This document shows positions 37,470 to 45,491 of a DNA stretch of 64,000 bases, in pieces. Origin of the DNA: Ulvibacter sp. MAR_2010_11 (GTDB lineage: Bacteria > Bacteroidota > Bacteroidia > Flavobacteriales > Flavobacteriaceae); NCBI RefSeq assembly GCF_002813135.1, contig NZ_PHTY01000001.1, positions 1,483,501-1,547,500 on the forward strand, given 5' to 3'. The notes under the pieces are model-generated. The model searched no databases. It saw only the letters and a program-made list of their open reading frames with translations, and was not told where the DNA came from. Within the stretch, counting starts at the first letter, position 1. Each line of letters starts with the position of its first letter. The position numbers and the translations under genes are program-made.

Positions 37470-38090
37470 ATGAAAAACTATTCGTACATCGGAATCTCTT
37501 TTATCATTCTATTATTCGGGATATGGGCTGTCCCAAAAATTGTAGACCATTTTTCTGAACCCGATCTGGTGACTATTGGTAGGGTACCCGATTTCAGTTT
37601 TACAAATCAGGATGGAAAGACAATTACCAATGCCACTTATGAAGGAAAGGTATATATAGCCGAATTTTTCTTTACCACCTGTCCTTCCATTTGCCCCATC
37701 ATGAACCGAAATATGGTCAAAATTCAAAACGAATTTTACGGGAATCCTAAGCTTGGAATTGCTTCCTTTAGTATCGATCCCGAACACGATACCCCAAAAG
37801 TGTTGAAGGATTACGCTGAAAGTTACGGGATAACCAATCCGCATTGGAATTTGCTCACCGGTGAAAAAGACAAAATCTTCCAGCTGGCAAACTCAGGTTT
37901 TAATTTATATGTGGGCGAGGCCGCCGAGACAGAAGGTGGCTTTGAACATTCCGGTTTTTTTGCCTTAATAGATCAGGAAGGGAATATTCGATCTCGTATC
38001 GACGAGAATGACAATCCGGTAATCTATTACGACGGTTTGGAAGCCGAAGGTATTCAAATGCTTATTGAAGACATCAAAAAACTGCTGTAA
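37470..38090 (+). CDS. SCO1/SenC-family copper chaperone
   Basis: A membrane-tethered periplasmic thioredoxin-fold protein that delivers copper to, or reduces, the CuA site of oxidase subunit II. About 206 residues from the ATG giving MKNYSYIG; a longer reading that starts inside the upstream gene is unlikely. The TTCPSICP motif supplies the two copper ligands and the distant histidine is in GFEHSGFFALID. It lies 10 bp after its cysteine-less paralogue and 2 bp before a DUF420 gene, in an oxidase-assembly operon. Confidence 0.93.
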   Translation: MKNYSYIGISFIILLFGIWAVPKIVDHFSEPDLVTIGRVPDFSFTNQDGKTITNATYEGKVYIAEFFFTTCPSICPIMNRNMVKIQNEFYGNPKLGIASFSIDPEHDTPKVLKDYAESYGITNPHWNLLTGEKDKIFQLANSGFNLYVGEAAETEGGFEHSGFFALIDQEGNIRSRIDENDNPVIYYDGLEAEGIQMLIEDIKKLL

Positions 38091-38092
38091 TC

Positions 38093-38626
38093 ATGTCAGA
38101 AAATAATTCAGAAGTTTCCACAAAAAAGTATACTGTATGGATTTGGATACTTTCTATCGTAATTCCTGTTGCTGTAGCGGTATTGTTTACCATTCGTATT
38201 CCCGGAGTGGAACGGCTTGGTTTTCTACCGCCTATTTACGCCTCTATCAACGCACTTACGGCAATTTTATTGATTGCGGCAGTCATTCAGATTAAAAAGG
38301 GAAATAGAATTCTGCACGAACGATTAATGAAAACCTGTATTGTGCTTTCGGTCCTTTTTCTGCTCATGTACATCGCCTACCACATGACCTCCGATGCAAC
38401 CAAATTTGGAGGGGAGGGTATCATCAAATACGTTTATTATTTTATCTTATTAACACATATATTGCTCTCTATTGTTGTTATTCCATTTGTGTTAGTTACC
38501 TATGTGAGAGCGATTTCGGGCAATTTTTACAAACATAAAAAGATCGCCAGAATTACGTTTCCTCTTTGGCTGTATGTTGCCATCACCGGGGTGCTGGTAT
38601 ATCTAATGATTGCACCCTATTATTAA
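38093..38626 (+). CDS. DUF420 membrane protein, oxidase assembly factor
   Basis: A 177-residue protein with about five hydrophobic helices (YTVWIWILSIVIPVAVAVLF, LTAILLIAAVIQIKKGNRIL, IVLSVLFLLMYIAYHMTSDA and two more) and conserved-looking histidines (HERLMKT, YHMTSD, LTHILLS). This matches DUF420, whose Bacillus member CtaM/YozB is needed for active caa3-type oxidase. Its position directly after SCO supports the same role here. The molecular function is inferred from family and context. Confidence 0.85.
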   Translation: MSENNSEVSTKKYTVWIWILSIVIPVAVAVLFTIRIPGVERLGFLPPIYASINALTAILLIAAVIQIKKGNRILHERLMKTCIVLSVLFLLMYIAYHMTSDATKFGGEGIIKYVYYFILLTHILLSIVVIPFVLVTYVRAISGNFYKHKKIARITFPLWLYVAITGVLVYLMIAPYY

Positions 38627-38632
38627 TTAGTC

Positions 38633-38854
38633 ATGAAGCTAAGGAGTATTTTTATACTTATTACCTTGTTGTGGCTTTGCCTTCCGGTCGAAGCCCAATG
38701 CGCCATGTGTCGTGCCGTCCTTGAAAGTGAAGAAGGCGGACAGGCAGCCAAGGGTATAAATAACGGTATTATGTACTTAATGATTTTCCCATACCTGTTA
38801 ATTGGCGGGATAGGATATGCAATTTATAGAAATCGGCAAAAGTCTAAGAAGTAA
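38633..38854 (+). CDS. Small CAMC membrane protein, possible oxidase-assembly factor
   Basis: A 73-residue protein with a signal-peptide-like N-terminus ending VEAQ, then a mature start of CAMCRAVLESEEGGQAAKG and one further hydrophobic helix (IMYLMIFPYLLIGGIGYAIY) with a basic tail. A CxxC pair placed right at the periplasmic N-terminus, in a gene 6 bp after the DUF420 gene, suggests metal or thiol chemistry in oxidase assembly. I do not recognise a characterised family. The function is inference from motif and location. Confidence 0.75.
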   Translation: MKLRSIFILITLLWLCLPVEAQCAMCRAVLESEEGGQAAKGINNGIMYLMIFPYLLIGGIGYAIYRNRQKSKK

Positions 38855-38946
38855 AACAAAGCTATTCTGCTGTACTTAACGAGATTTTTTTAGCAACTTT
38901 GTAACACATTGGCTAATCTCAAGACAAATTAGCAATTACCAACCGT

Positions 38947-40272
38947 ATGAATAAAATAGCAGCTTTGCTTTTTCTCTTTTTTGTAGGATTTACAATCACT
39001 GCTCAAAGTAAAAAGTGGACCCTTAAAGAATGCGTTCAGCACGCACTCGAAAACAATATATCTATCAAACAAAGTGCTTTGGATATGGAGTTGGCCGATA
39101 TCGATAAGCGCGATGCCAACGGCAACTTCCTGCCAACTTTGAATGCTAATGCAAGTACTTCCAAAAATACAGGTTTGAGTTTTAATCCTGTTACGGGAAA
39201 TGCCGAAACAACTACGCTTTTTTCAGTTTCGGGTGGAATCAATGCTCGCTACACAATTTTTAACGGTTTAAATAATTTCAGACAGGTACAAAGAGCAGAG
39301 ATTTCTAAATTGGCTAGTCAGTATCGAATGTCCAAAATGGAGGACGATATTACCTTGTTTGTTGCCAATGGCTATCTTCAAATTCTATTGAACAAAGAAA
39401 ATCTGAAAGTTATTGCAGCTCAAAATAAAGTAACTCTTGAGCAAATCGAGAGAACCAATCAATTGGTTGACGCCGGAGTTTTACCACGTGGAGATTTATT
39501 GGAAATCAAAGCTTCCAATGCGAGTGAATTGCAACAAATAGCGATTGCCGAAAACGCCCTTATTATTTCAAAAATAGGCTTGGCACAATTGTTATTGATT
39601 CAGGACTACGCAAATTTCGACATCGCCGATGAGGAATTTACAATTATTGACGAGGGTATTTCATCAAAAAATGTTTCAGAAATCATTTCCGAAGCCAAAG
39701 AAAACCGATCTGAAGTAAAAATTGCCGAAAAGAATGTAGAACTCGCCGAGAAGGAGGTTCAGCTTGCTCGTGGAGCGTACTATCCTACACTTTCGGCCTT
39801 TTTTGGCTACGATACACGATACGCCGATGCTGATCCATTGGATTTTATAGATCAATTGTATTTAAACGACGGGATAAATTACGGATTAAGCTTGAATGTA
39901 CCAATTCTCAACGGACTGAGTGTGCGAAACAATGTGCAACGAAGTAAAGTGGGTCTTCTCCGAAATCAATACCAGTTAGAGCAGGCTAAGTTAGATTTAG
40001 AATCGAACGTCTATCAGGCTTATGTGGATGTAAAAGGTTCTTACAAATCGTATGAAGCAGCGCAAGCCGCCTTAGAATCTCAAGAATTGGCCTATCAGTA
40101 TGCAAAAGATCGTTACGATGTTGGTTTGACCAATGCTTTCGATTTCAGTCAGTCGAAACTGCGTTACGACAACACTCAAATTGAAGTGAATCGAGCGAAA
40201 TACGACTATATTTTTAAACTCAAGGTGTTAGAATTGTACTTTGGAGTACCCGCAACCGAACTCAAATTTTAG
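38947..40272 (+). CDS. TolC-family outer-membrane efflux protein
   Basis: An outer-membrane channel, 441 residues with a signal peptide ending TITAQ. The internal duplication typical of TolC is visible: ALENNISIKQSALDMELADI near the N-terminus, and NRSEVKIAEKNVELAEKEVQ in the second half. Long alternating helices and barrel segments follow. It is two bases ahead of an HlyD-type adaptor. An imperfect promoter box, CAACTTTG, lies upstream. No inner-membrane transporter gene is adjacent. Confidence 0.92.
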   Translation: MNKIAALLFLFFVGFTITAQSKKWTLKECVQHALENNISIKQSALDMELADIDKRDANGNFLPTLNANASTSKNTGLSFNPVTGNAETTTLFSVSGGINARYTIFNGLNNFRQVQRAEISKLASQYRMSKMEDDITLFVANGYLQILLNKENLKVIAAQNKVTLEQIERTNQLVDAGVLPRGDLLEIKASNASELQQIAIAENALIISKIGLAQLLLIQDYANFDIADEEFTIIDEGISSKNVSEIISEAKENRSEVKIAEKNVELAEKEVQLARGAYYPTLSAFFGYDTRYADADPLDFIDQLYLNDGINYGLSLNVPILNGLSVRNNVQRSKVGLLRNQYQLEQAKLDLESNVYQAYVDVKGSYKSYEAAQAALESQELAYQYAKDRYDVGLTNAFDFSQSKLRYDNTQIEVNRAKYDYIFKLKVLELYFGVPATELKF

Positions 40273-40274
40273 TT

Positions 40275-41561
40275 ATGAATAGAAAAAAACTTTTAATTAT
40301 TGGTGGTTTAATTTTACTGCTTATTATTTTACTTCTTGTTGGTAAAAAGGCCGGTTGGTTTGGAAAGACCGGTAATTATAAAGAAGTTGAGATAACTAAA
40401 ATTGAACTCATCGACATAGTTGAAACAGTTGCAGCCACAGGAAAAATTCAGCCGGAGGTGGAAGTAATGTTATCTTCGGAAGTGTCCGGAGAAATCATCG
40501 AGCTTCCTATAAAGGAAGGACAACAGGTTAAAAAAGGAGATTTATTGGTAAAAATAAACCCGGATCTTATACAGTCGGCTTTAAGTCAGTCGCAAGCAGG
40601 ATTGCAAAATGTACGTGCTCAATTGGCACAGGCGGAGGCAAGTTTACGCAACGCCGAGTTAAACTATAACCGAAACAAGGCACTTTTTGAAAAGGGAGTA
40701 ATCTCGAAATCGGATTGGGAGCGTTCTGTAACCGATTATGAAATGGCGCAAGCCAACAAGCAGTCTGTTTATTACAACGTACAGAGTGCATCGGCCAACG
40801 TGAAACAATCTCAGGATAACCTACAACGCACCTCTATTTATGCACCTATGGACGGAACTATTTCGAAACTTTCGGTAGAATTGGGGGAGCGTGTTGTTGG
40901 AACCGCACAAATGGCGGGTACCGAAATTGTTCGTGTTGCCAACCTGGATAATATGGAAGTGGAGGTAGATGTGAACGAAAATGATATTGTGAAGGTAAAT
41001 TTGGGAGATTCAACAATTGTTGAAGTTGATGCCTATTTGAAGCGTGAATTTAAAGGTGTTGTTACCGAAATTGCAAATTCAGCAGAATCGGCTTTATCTG
41101 TCGATCAGGTAACTAATTTTAAGGTGAAGGTTAGAATTCTGGCCAGTTCATACAAGGATTTAATGGAAGGAAAGCCGGAGTATTTTTCACCTTTCCGTCC
41201 GGGTATGACTGCAACAGTAGATGTTATCACAAATAAGAAAGAAAAAGTAATAGGAGTTCCTATTAGCGCTATTGTAATTAAAACCGATACCAGCAGCGTA
41301 AAAAAGCCAACTACAAAGGAAACAACAATGGCATCTTCAGAGAAATTTGAATGTGTTTTTGTAAAAAACGGAGACGAAGCAAAATTGCGGGTCATAAAAA
41401 CAGGAATACAGGACGATGCTAACATCGAAATCATTTCAGGTTTATCTGTAGACGATGTAGTGATTACCGGACCTTATAATACAGTTACCAAGACACTAAA
41501 AGCAGGTGATAAGATCGAGGTAGCTTCGGCTAAAACAGAAAAAAGCGATAGCGACGAATAA
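40275..41561 (+). CDS. HlyD-type periplasmic adaptor protein
   Basis: A membrane-fusion protein of 428 residues that would bridge an inner-membrane transporter to the TolC-like channel. It has one N-terminal helix (LLIIGGLILLLIILLLVGKK), split lipoyl/barrel-sandwich halves (VEVMLSSEVSGEIIELPIKE and TSIYAPMDGTISKLSVELGE), a long helical hairpin between them and a C-terminal beta-barrel. The sequence resembles the adaptors of MacAB-type ABC systems, but neither macB nor an RND pump is present here. tsaB follows two bases after the stop. Confidence 0.92.
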   Translation: MNRKKLLIIGGLILLLIILLLVGKKAGWFGKTGNYKEVEITKIELIDIVETVAATGKIQPEVEVMLSSEVSGEIIELPIKEGQQVKKGDLLVKINPDLIQSALSQSQAGLQNVRAQLAQAEASLRNAELNYNRNKALFEKGVISKSDWERSVTDYEMAQANKQSVYYNVQSASANVKQSQDNLQRTSIYAPMDGTISKLSVELGERVVGTAQMAGTEIVRVANLDNMEVEVDVNENDIVKVNLGDSTIVEVDAYLKREFKGVVTEIANSAESALSVDQVTNFKVKVRILASSYKDLMEGKPEYFSPFRPGMTATVDVITNKKEKVIGVPISAIVIKTDTSSVKKPTTKETTMASSEKFECVFVKNGDEAKLRVIKTGIQDDANIEIISGLSVDDVVITGPYNTVTKTLKAGDKIEVASAKTEKSDSDE

Positions 41562-41563
41562 CC

Positions 41564-42220
41564 ATGGCTACAATATTATGCCTTGAAACAGCAACAACAA
41601 ATTGTTCGGTAGCACTTTCGGTAAACGGAAGCGTTATTGCTATACAGGAGGATAGGTCCACTACCTATTCTCACGCCGAAAAATTGCATCCTTTTATTGA
41701 AAAAGTACTCTCGCAGGCAAAAGTCTCTTACGATGCTATCGACGCTGTTGCCGTAAGCAAAGGTCCGGGTTCTTATACCGGGCTTCGTATTGGAGTTTCA
41801 GCGGCAAAAGGGCTTTGTTTTGCCTTAGATGTGCCACTAATAGCTGTGCCGACACTTGAATTATTGGCGCTTCAGATAAGAGAGAAAACAACTTATGTTA
41901 TTCCTTTGATCGATGCCAGACGGATGGAGGTATATTCGGCCGTGTTTTCAGAGGGAAAAGAAATTAGAACTACAGCAGCCGAAATTCTTTTAGAAACGTC
42001 TTTTTCAGAATTTTTAGAGAAAAATACAGTTAGCTTTATTGGAAGTGGCGTCGAAAAGTTCATTCCACTTTGTGATCATAAAAATGCAGTTTTTATAGAA
42101 GATGGTATGCCTTCGGCGAATGAAATTGCTGCGATTGCTGAGAACAAATACAAAATAAGCGACTTTGAAAATGTCGCTTATTTTGAACCGTATTATTTAA
42201 AAGATTTTATTGCAGGTTAG
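41564..42220 (+). CDS. tsaB: tRNA threonylcarbamoyladenosine biosynthesis protein TsaB
   Basis: A partner of TsaD in making the universal t6A37 modification of tRNAs reading ANN codons, 218 residues. Family signatures are ILCLETATTNCSVALSVNG at the start, HAEKLHPFIEKVL and the strong VSKGPGSYTGLRIGVSAAKG. It is the last gene of the tolC-hlyD-tsaB run. The last codons contain a perfect 12-bp inverted repeat that may terminate transcription, and its stop overlaps the stop of the convergent gene by four bases. Confidence 0.95.
   Translation: MATILCLETATTNCSVALSVNGSVIAIQEDRSTTYSHAEKLHPFIEKVLSQAKVSYDAIDAVAVSKGPGSYTGLRIGVSAAKGLCFALDVPLIAVPTLELLALQIREKTTYVIPLIDARRMEVYSAVFSEGKEIRTTAAEILLETSFSEFLEKNTVSFIGSGVEKFIPLCDHKNAVFIEDGMPSANEIAAIAENKYKISDFENVAYFEPYYLKDFIAG
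42152..42184. terminator. Hairpin inside the 3' end of tsaB
   Basis: AAAATAAGCGAC and GTCGCTTATTTT are perfect inverted 12-mers with a 9-nt loop, about 35 bp before the tsaB stop. On the minus strand it lies just beyond the stop of the convergent gene, where a terminator is expected. Confidence 0.6.
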
Positions 42221-42918
42221 TTTCCGCTTAGGGAATCGAAATACCTAAATACTCTAATAAGATCCTCTTCTTCATTCATATCGAGGTCGCTACTCTTTAT
42301 AAACTTGGTAATATCCGGTTTTTTTGAGCCAAAGAATTTTGTTCTTTTCCCGGCAGTAGAAGGGATTTCTACAAATTTATTGTCTTTCGAGACTAAATAG
42401 TAAATGTGATCATCCTTATAAGTAGCCAAAACCTCTTTTTCGAAAGAATTTCTGGGCAATCTTGGCGGATAGTATTTTTTATTTAATTTTTTATAGAGAC
42501 TGAAATTATTTCCGGGAGCAAGTACCTGGAAGTAACCTTCAGAATCGACATCATAAATTATTAAATGCTTGTCTATTTTAACGTAAAGCGAAGGGTCCTT
42601 TGTTAAAACTTGAATGGCGGTATTTTCATCGGTTAATTTTTGTGTCACCTCAATTTCGTCTTCCATCACGTTAAATCTGAAAAAAAGATTGGATGCAACT
42701 ACTTCGTTGTTTTCATATAGTTGTCCGGGAAGAAATGTGTCGTTGTAAAAGGGAGTTCCGTTGGTGCTATCCGGTAAAAATATATCGGTCCCAACTTGAT
42801 ACCTATCAATTTGAACCCCTACATTATTTTCCTGAGTTTTATAATTGTAGTAGTTATATTGAGCTTGACTGCCTATAAAGGTTAAAAGCAGCAATGTGAG
42901 CAGTGTGATATTTTTCAT
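42217..42918 (-). CDS. Secreted protein of unknown family, paralogue 3 of 3
   Basis: A 233-residue exported protein with a signal peptide ending GSQAQ. I do not recognise the family. It shares with the next two genes upstream a common plan: GTPFYNDTFLPGQLYENNEV, RFNVMEDEIEV, LYVKIDKHLI, GYFQVLAPGNNFSLYKKLNK, an RNSFEKEVLATYKDDHIYYL block and a terminal EEEDLIRVFRYFDSL. The start YNYYNYKTQENN is unusually aromatic. Beta-strand-rich sequence with many Lys and Tyr suggests a periplasmic or surface-associated fold. It converges with tsaB. Confidence 0.75.
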   Translation of the reverse strand: MKNITLLTLLLLTFIGSQAQYNYYNYKTQENNVGVQIDRYQVGTDIFLPDSTNGTPFYNDTFLPGQLYENNEVVASNLFFRFNVMEDEIEVTQKLTDENTAIQVLTKDPSLYVKIDKHLIIYDVDSEGYFQVLAPGNNFSLYKKLNKKYYPPRLPRNSFEKEVLATYKDDHIYYLVSKDNKFVEIPSTAGKRTKFFGSKKPDITKFIKSSDLDMNEEEDLIRVFRYFDSLSGN

Positions 42919-43026
42919 TTGTAAAAATTTAAAAGTTTATCGAGATTACATAAAAGTATATCTCATGTATAAGGATATGGTTTAATTCTTCAAAAGTCGT
43001 ACCAATAACGATTAATTTAAGGAAAC

Positions 43027-43058
43027 AAAAAAAGCGACTCTACAAAGTCGCTTTTTTT
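43027..43058 (-). terminator. Terminator after paralogue 2
   Basis: The stem AAGCGACT/AGTCGCTT with a 6-nt loop between an A-run and a T-run lies 22 bp past the stop on the minus strand. Its core is the same as the hairpin within tsaB. Confidence 0.88.
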
Positions 43059-43079
43059 GATATGGTAACGCCTTATATT

Positions 43080-43799
43080 TTATAGACTGGCATCCTTAAA
43101 TGAGTCGAAATATTTAAAAACCTTGATAAAATCACTTTCTTCGGAAAGATCAAGTTTACTATGATTTATAAACTTATTTATTTCGGTTTTCTTATCGTCG
43201 AAAAGTTCGGCTCGTTTATTTTTAGAATCTGAAACTTCGTAAAAAGAACCTTCTTGGTCAACGATAAAATAGATGGGCCTGTCTTTATAGGAAGCCAGAA
43301 TATCTCTCTCGAACGAATTTCGAGCCTCCTTGCGTGGGTAATATTTCTTATAGTGTTTTTTGTAGAGGTTAAATTTATTGCCAACTACTAAAACCTGAAA
43401 ATATCCCGATTGTTCCTCGATCGATTCATTTGCATTGTATACAAACAAATCGTTCATAATTTTTACATAAATCTCGGGAGATTTTGCAAGTACCTTTATA
43501 GCGTTATCTGCTGCATCGGCACTTTCCTTTACTTCAATTTCATTTTCCAAAGCATTAAAGCGCAACATATAATCTGTTACAATAGGCTCGTTGTTTTCAT
43601 AAATTACTCCCGGCAAAAAAGCTTCATTGGTATACGGTGATCCGGTATAGTCGTCCGGCAAATAATTAGTAGCTGAGCTATAGCGTTCGGCATTTTCTAC
43701 TAACGCCCTGGTCGCTCTGTTCAGGGTATGATTGTATTGGGCAAGTATAGTTCCGCCAACCAGACTAAATAACACTAAAATTAAACTAGATTTTTTCAT
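43080..43799 (-). CDS. Secreted protein of unknown family, paralogue 2 of 3
   Basis: A 239-residue exported protein with a signal peptide ending TILAQ. It is the closest relative, by eye, of the gene downstream of it: GSPYTNEAFLPGVIYENNEP, RFNALENEIEVKES, IYVKIMNDLFVYN, GYFQVLVVGNKFNLYKKHYK, ARNSFERDILASYKDRPIYF and a terminal ESDFIKVFKYFDSF. No enzymatic motif or cysteine pattern is apparent. It has its own promoter and terminator, so the paralogues need not be co-expressed. Confidence 0.75.
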   Translation of the reverse strand: MKKSSLILVLFSLVGGTILAQYNHTLNRATRALVENAERYSSATNYLPDDYTGSPYTNEAFLPGVIYENNEPIVTDYMLRFNALENEIEVKESADAADNAIKVLAKSPEIYVKIMNDLFVYNANESIEEQSGYFQVLVVGNKFNLYKKHYKKYYPRKEARNSFERDILASYKDRPIYFIVDQEGSFYEVSDSKNKRAELFDDKKTEINKFINHSKLDLSEESDFIKVFKYFDSFKDASL

Positions 43800-43847
43800 G
43801 ATTTACTATTTTTACGTTTTACTAATTTGGTTGTCTTTATACAGAGC

Positions 43848-43878
43848 CAAATTTACCAAAAGTAGCTTGTTCCTACAA
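43848..43878 (-). promoter_or_regulatory. Promoter of paralogue 2
   Basis: On the minus strand: TTG, 20 nt, TAAATTTG, a full Bacteroidota-type match. It lies about 50 bp before the start codon. Confidence 0.65.
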
Positions 43879-43883
43879 ACGCT

Positions 43884-44588
43884 TCATAGTAAGTTATTAT
43901 AGTACTTTACCAATTTTATTAAATCTTCTTCGGTCTTAAAGTTGGTGCGATTGGTTTTCATAAAGGCTTTAATTTCGTCTTCTTTATTCTTCATTACCTT
44001 AAGAAGTTTAGACTTACTGTCCGGCATTTCAACAAATTTTCCATCCTTTGAAACCAAGAAATACGCATCTGTTTGTGTAAAAGATGCAGGTCTTTCTCGA
44101 TCGTAACTTGTCTTTGGGAATGTTCGGGGCGTATAGGTTACCGTCGATTTTTTATATAAATCGAAATACTTTCCGGTGCTTACAACTTTAAAATAACCTC
44201 CTTTTGCATCAGATCCTTCAAAAGGCACCATAATGTATGTATCGTTAAATATTTTTACCATGATGTTCGAACTTTTAATTATAGCCCCGTATTGCACATC
44301 ATCGGGTGAAGTTTTTATTTCAATCTCATCCGAAAAAATATTATACCGAAGCAATACATTTTTTTGGACGAGTTCTTCGCCGCGAAAAATATTTCCTAAA
44401 ATAAATTCTTTATTGGCATAAGGAGTACCCTCAGTTGTTTTATACTCGGCATCCGAAAGATTTAAAAACTCTCTATTTTGGTCCAAGTCGATTTGGCGAA
44501 CACCAATTTGATATGCAGCCCCACCAGTTTGTGCGATATTTGGCAAACTCATCGCGATAATTGCCAGCGTTAAAATTGTCTTTTTCAT
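43884..44588 (-). CDS. Secreted protein of unknown family, paralogue 1 of 3
   Basis: A 234-residue exported protein with a signal peptide ending PNIAQ. It is the most diverged of the three, but keeps the same order of blocks: GTPYANKEFILGNIFRGEEL, LRYNIFSDEIEIKTSPDD, IMVKIFNDTYIMV, GGYFKVVSTGKYFDLYKKST, SYDRERPASFTQTDAYFLVS and a terminal EEDLIKLVKYYNNLL. Function is unknown. It is followed at 84 bp by paralogue 2 and preceded by the mscS transcript. Confidence 0.72.
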   Translation of the reverse strand: MKKTILTLAIIAMSLPNIAQTGGAAYQIGVRQIDLDQNREFLNLSDAEYKTTEGTPYANKEFILGNIFRGEELVQKNVLLRYNIFSDEIEIKTSPDDVQYGAIIKSSNIMVKIFNDTYIMVPFEGSDAKGGYFKVVSTGKYFDLYKKSTVTYTPRTFPKTSYDRERPASFTQTDAYFLVSKDGKFVEMPDSKSKLLKVMKNKEDEIKAFMKTNRTNFKTEEDLIKLVKYYNNLL

Positions 44589-44634
44589 AATAAATTGTTT
44601 TAGAGACTATAATTTACAAAAATTCTATTAGGAA

Positions 44635-45483
44635 TTATTCTCTTTGATTTTCAATTACATTGTAATGATGAACATCTCTTTGGGGGAAAGGAATCACGAT
44701 TCCTGCTTCTTCCAAACGCCTCTTTCCTTCTTCCAGCGTGTAAAACTTAACACTCCAGAAATCTTCATTTCTTGTCCAATATCGTACAGTAAGGTTCACC
44801 GAACTATCCGCCAGTTCCAAAACAGCTACCATCGGCATTTTATCATCCAATTTTAATACTAGTTCCTGTTCCATAATTAAATTTAACAAAATTTCCTTGG
44901 CGAGTTTTATGTCACAATTATAACTAATTCCCAATGTAATTGCTTCACGGCGAATTCCTTCCTTGGTATAATTAATAATATTGTCATTAGAAAGCTTCCC
45001 GTTAGGAAGAATTGCAATCTGATTACCAAAAGTGGTTAGCAGGGTATGAAAAATGGTTATTTCTTTTACATTGCCTTCCACGCCTTGTGCTTTTATAAAA
45101 TCCCCTACTTTAAAGGGTTTTAAGAGCAAAATTAAGACCCCTCCGGCAAAATTAGCGAGAGAACCTTGCAAGGCCAAACCAATCGCAAGACCTGCAGCAC
45201 CCACAATCGCTACCAGGGAAGCAGATTCTACACCCAATTGAGTAATCACTAAAACGAAGAGTAAAATTCTGAGCCCCCATTTTATAAGATTTGCAATAAA
45301 CTTTTCCAAGGTAACATCGAATTCCTTTTTATCAAAAAAGCGTGTCACCAGTTTATTTATCATTCTTATAATCCACATTCCTACAACCAGCAGCAATATG
45401 GCCGCAAGGATGTTGGGCAGAAAGTCAATTAATTTTTGACCGTATTCTTCTATGTAGATATCGATATCTTGAAATTTATCCAT
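44635..45483 (-). CDS. MscS-family mechanosensitive channel
   Basis: A small-conductance mechanosensitive channel, 282 residues. The first helix is LPNILAAILLLVVGMWIIRM. The pore-lining third helix is in GAAGLAIGLALQGSLANFAG, followed by the beta-domain entry KPFKVGDFIKAQGVEGNVKE and the C-terminal vestibule. This is the E. coli MscS-size class. It releases solutes on hypo-osmotic shock. It lies 8 bp after the DUF255 gene on the same strand and is probably co-transcribed with it. Confidence 0.93.
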   Translation of the reverse strand: MDKFQDIDIYIEEYGQKLIDFLPNILAAILLLVVGMWIIRMINKLVTRFFDKKEFDVTLEKFIANLIKWGLRILLFVLVITQLGVESASLVAIVGAAGLAIGLALQGSLANFAGGVLILLLKPFKVGDFIKAQGVEGNVKEITIFHTLLTTFGNQIAILPNGKLSNDNIINYTKEGIRREAITLGISYNCDIKLAKEILLNLIMEQELVLKLDDKMPMVAVLELADSSVNLTVRYWTRNEDFWSVKFYTLEEGKRRLEEAGIVIPFPQRDVHHYNVIENQRE

Positions 45484-45491
45484 AATGGTTA

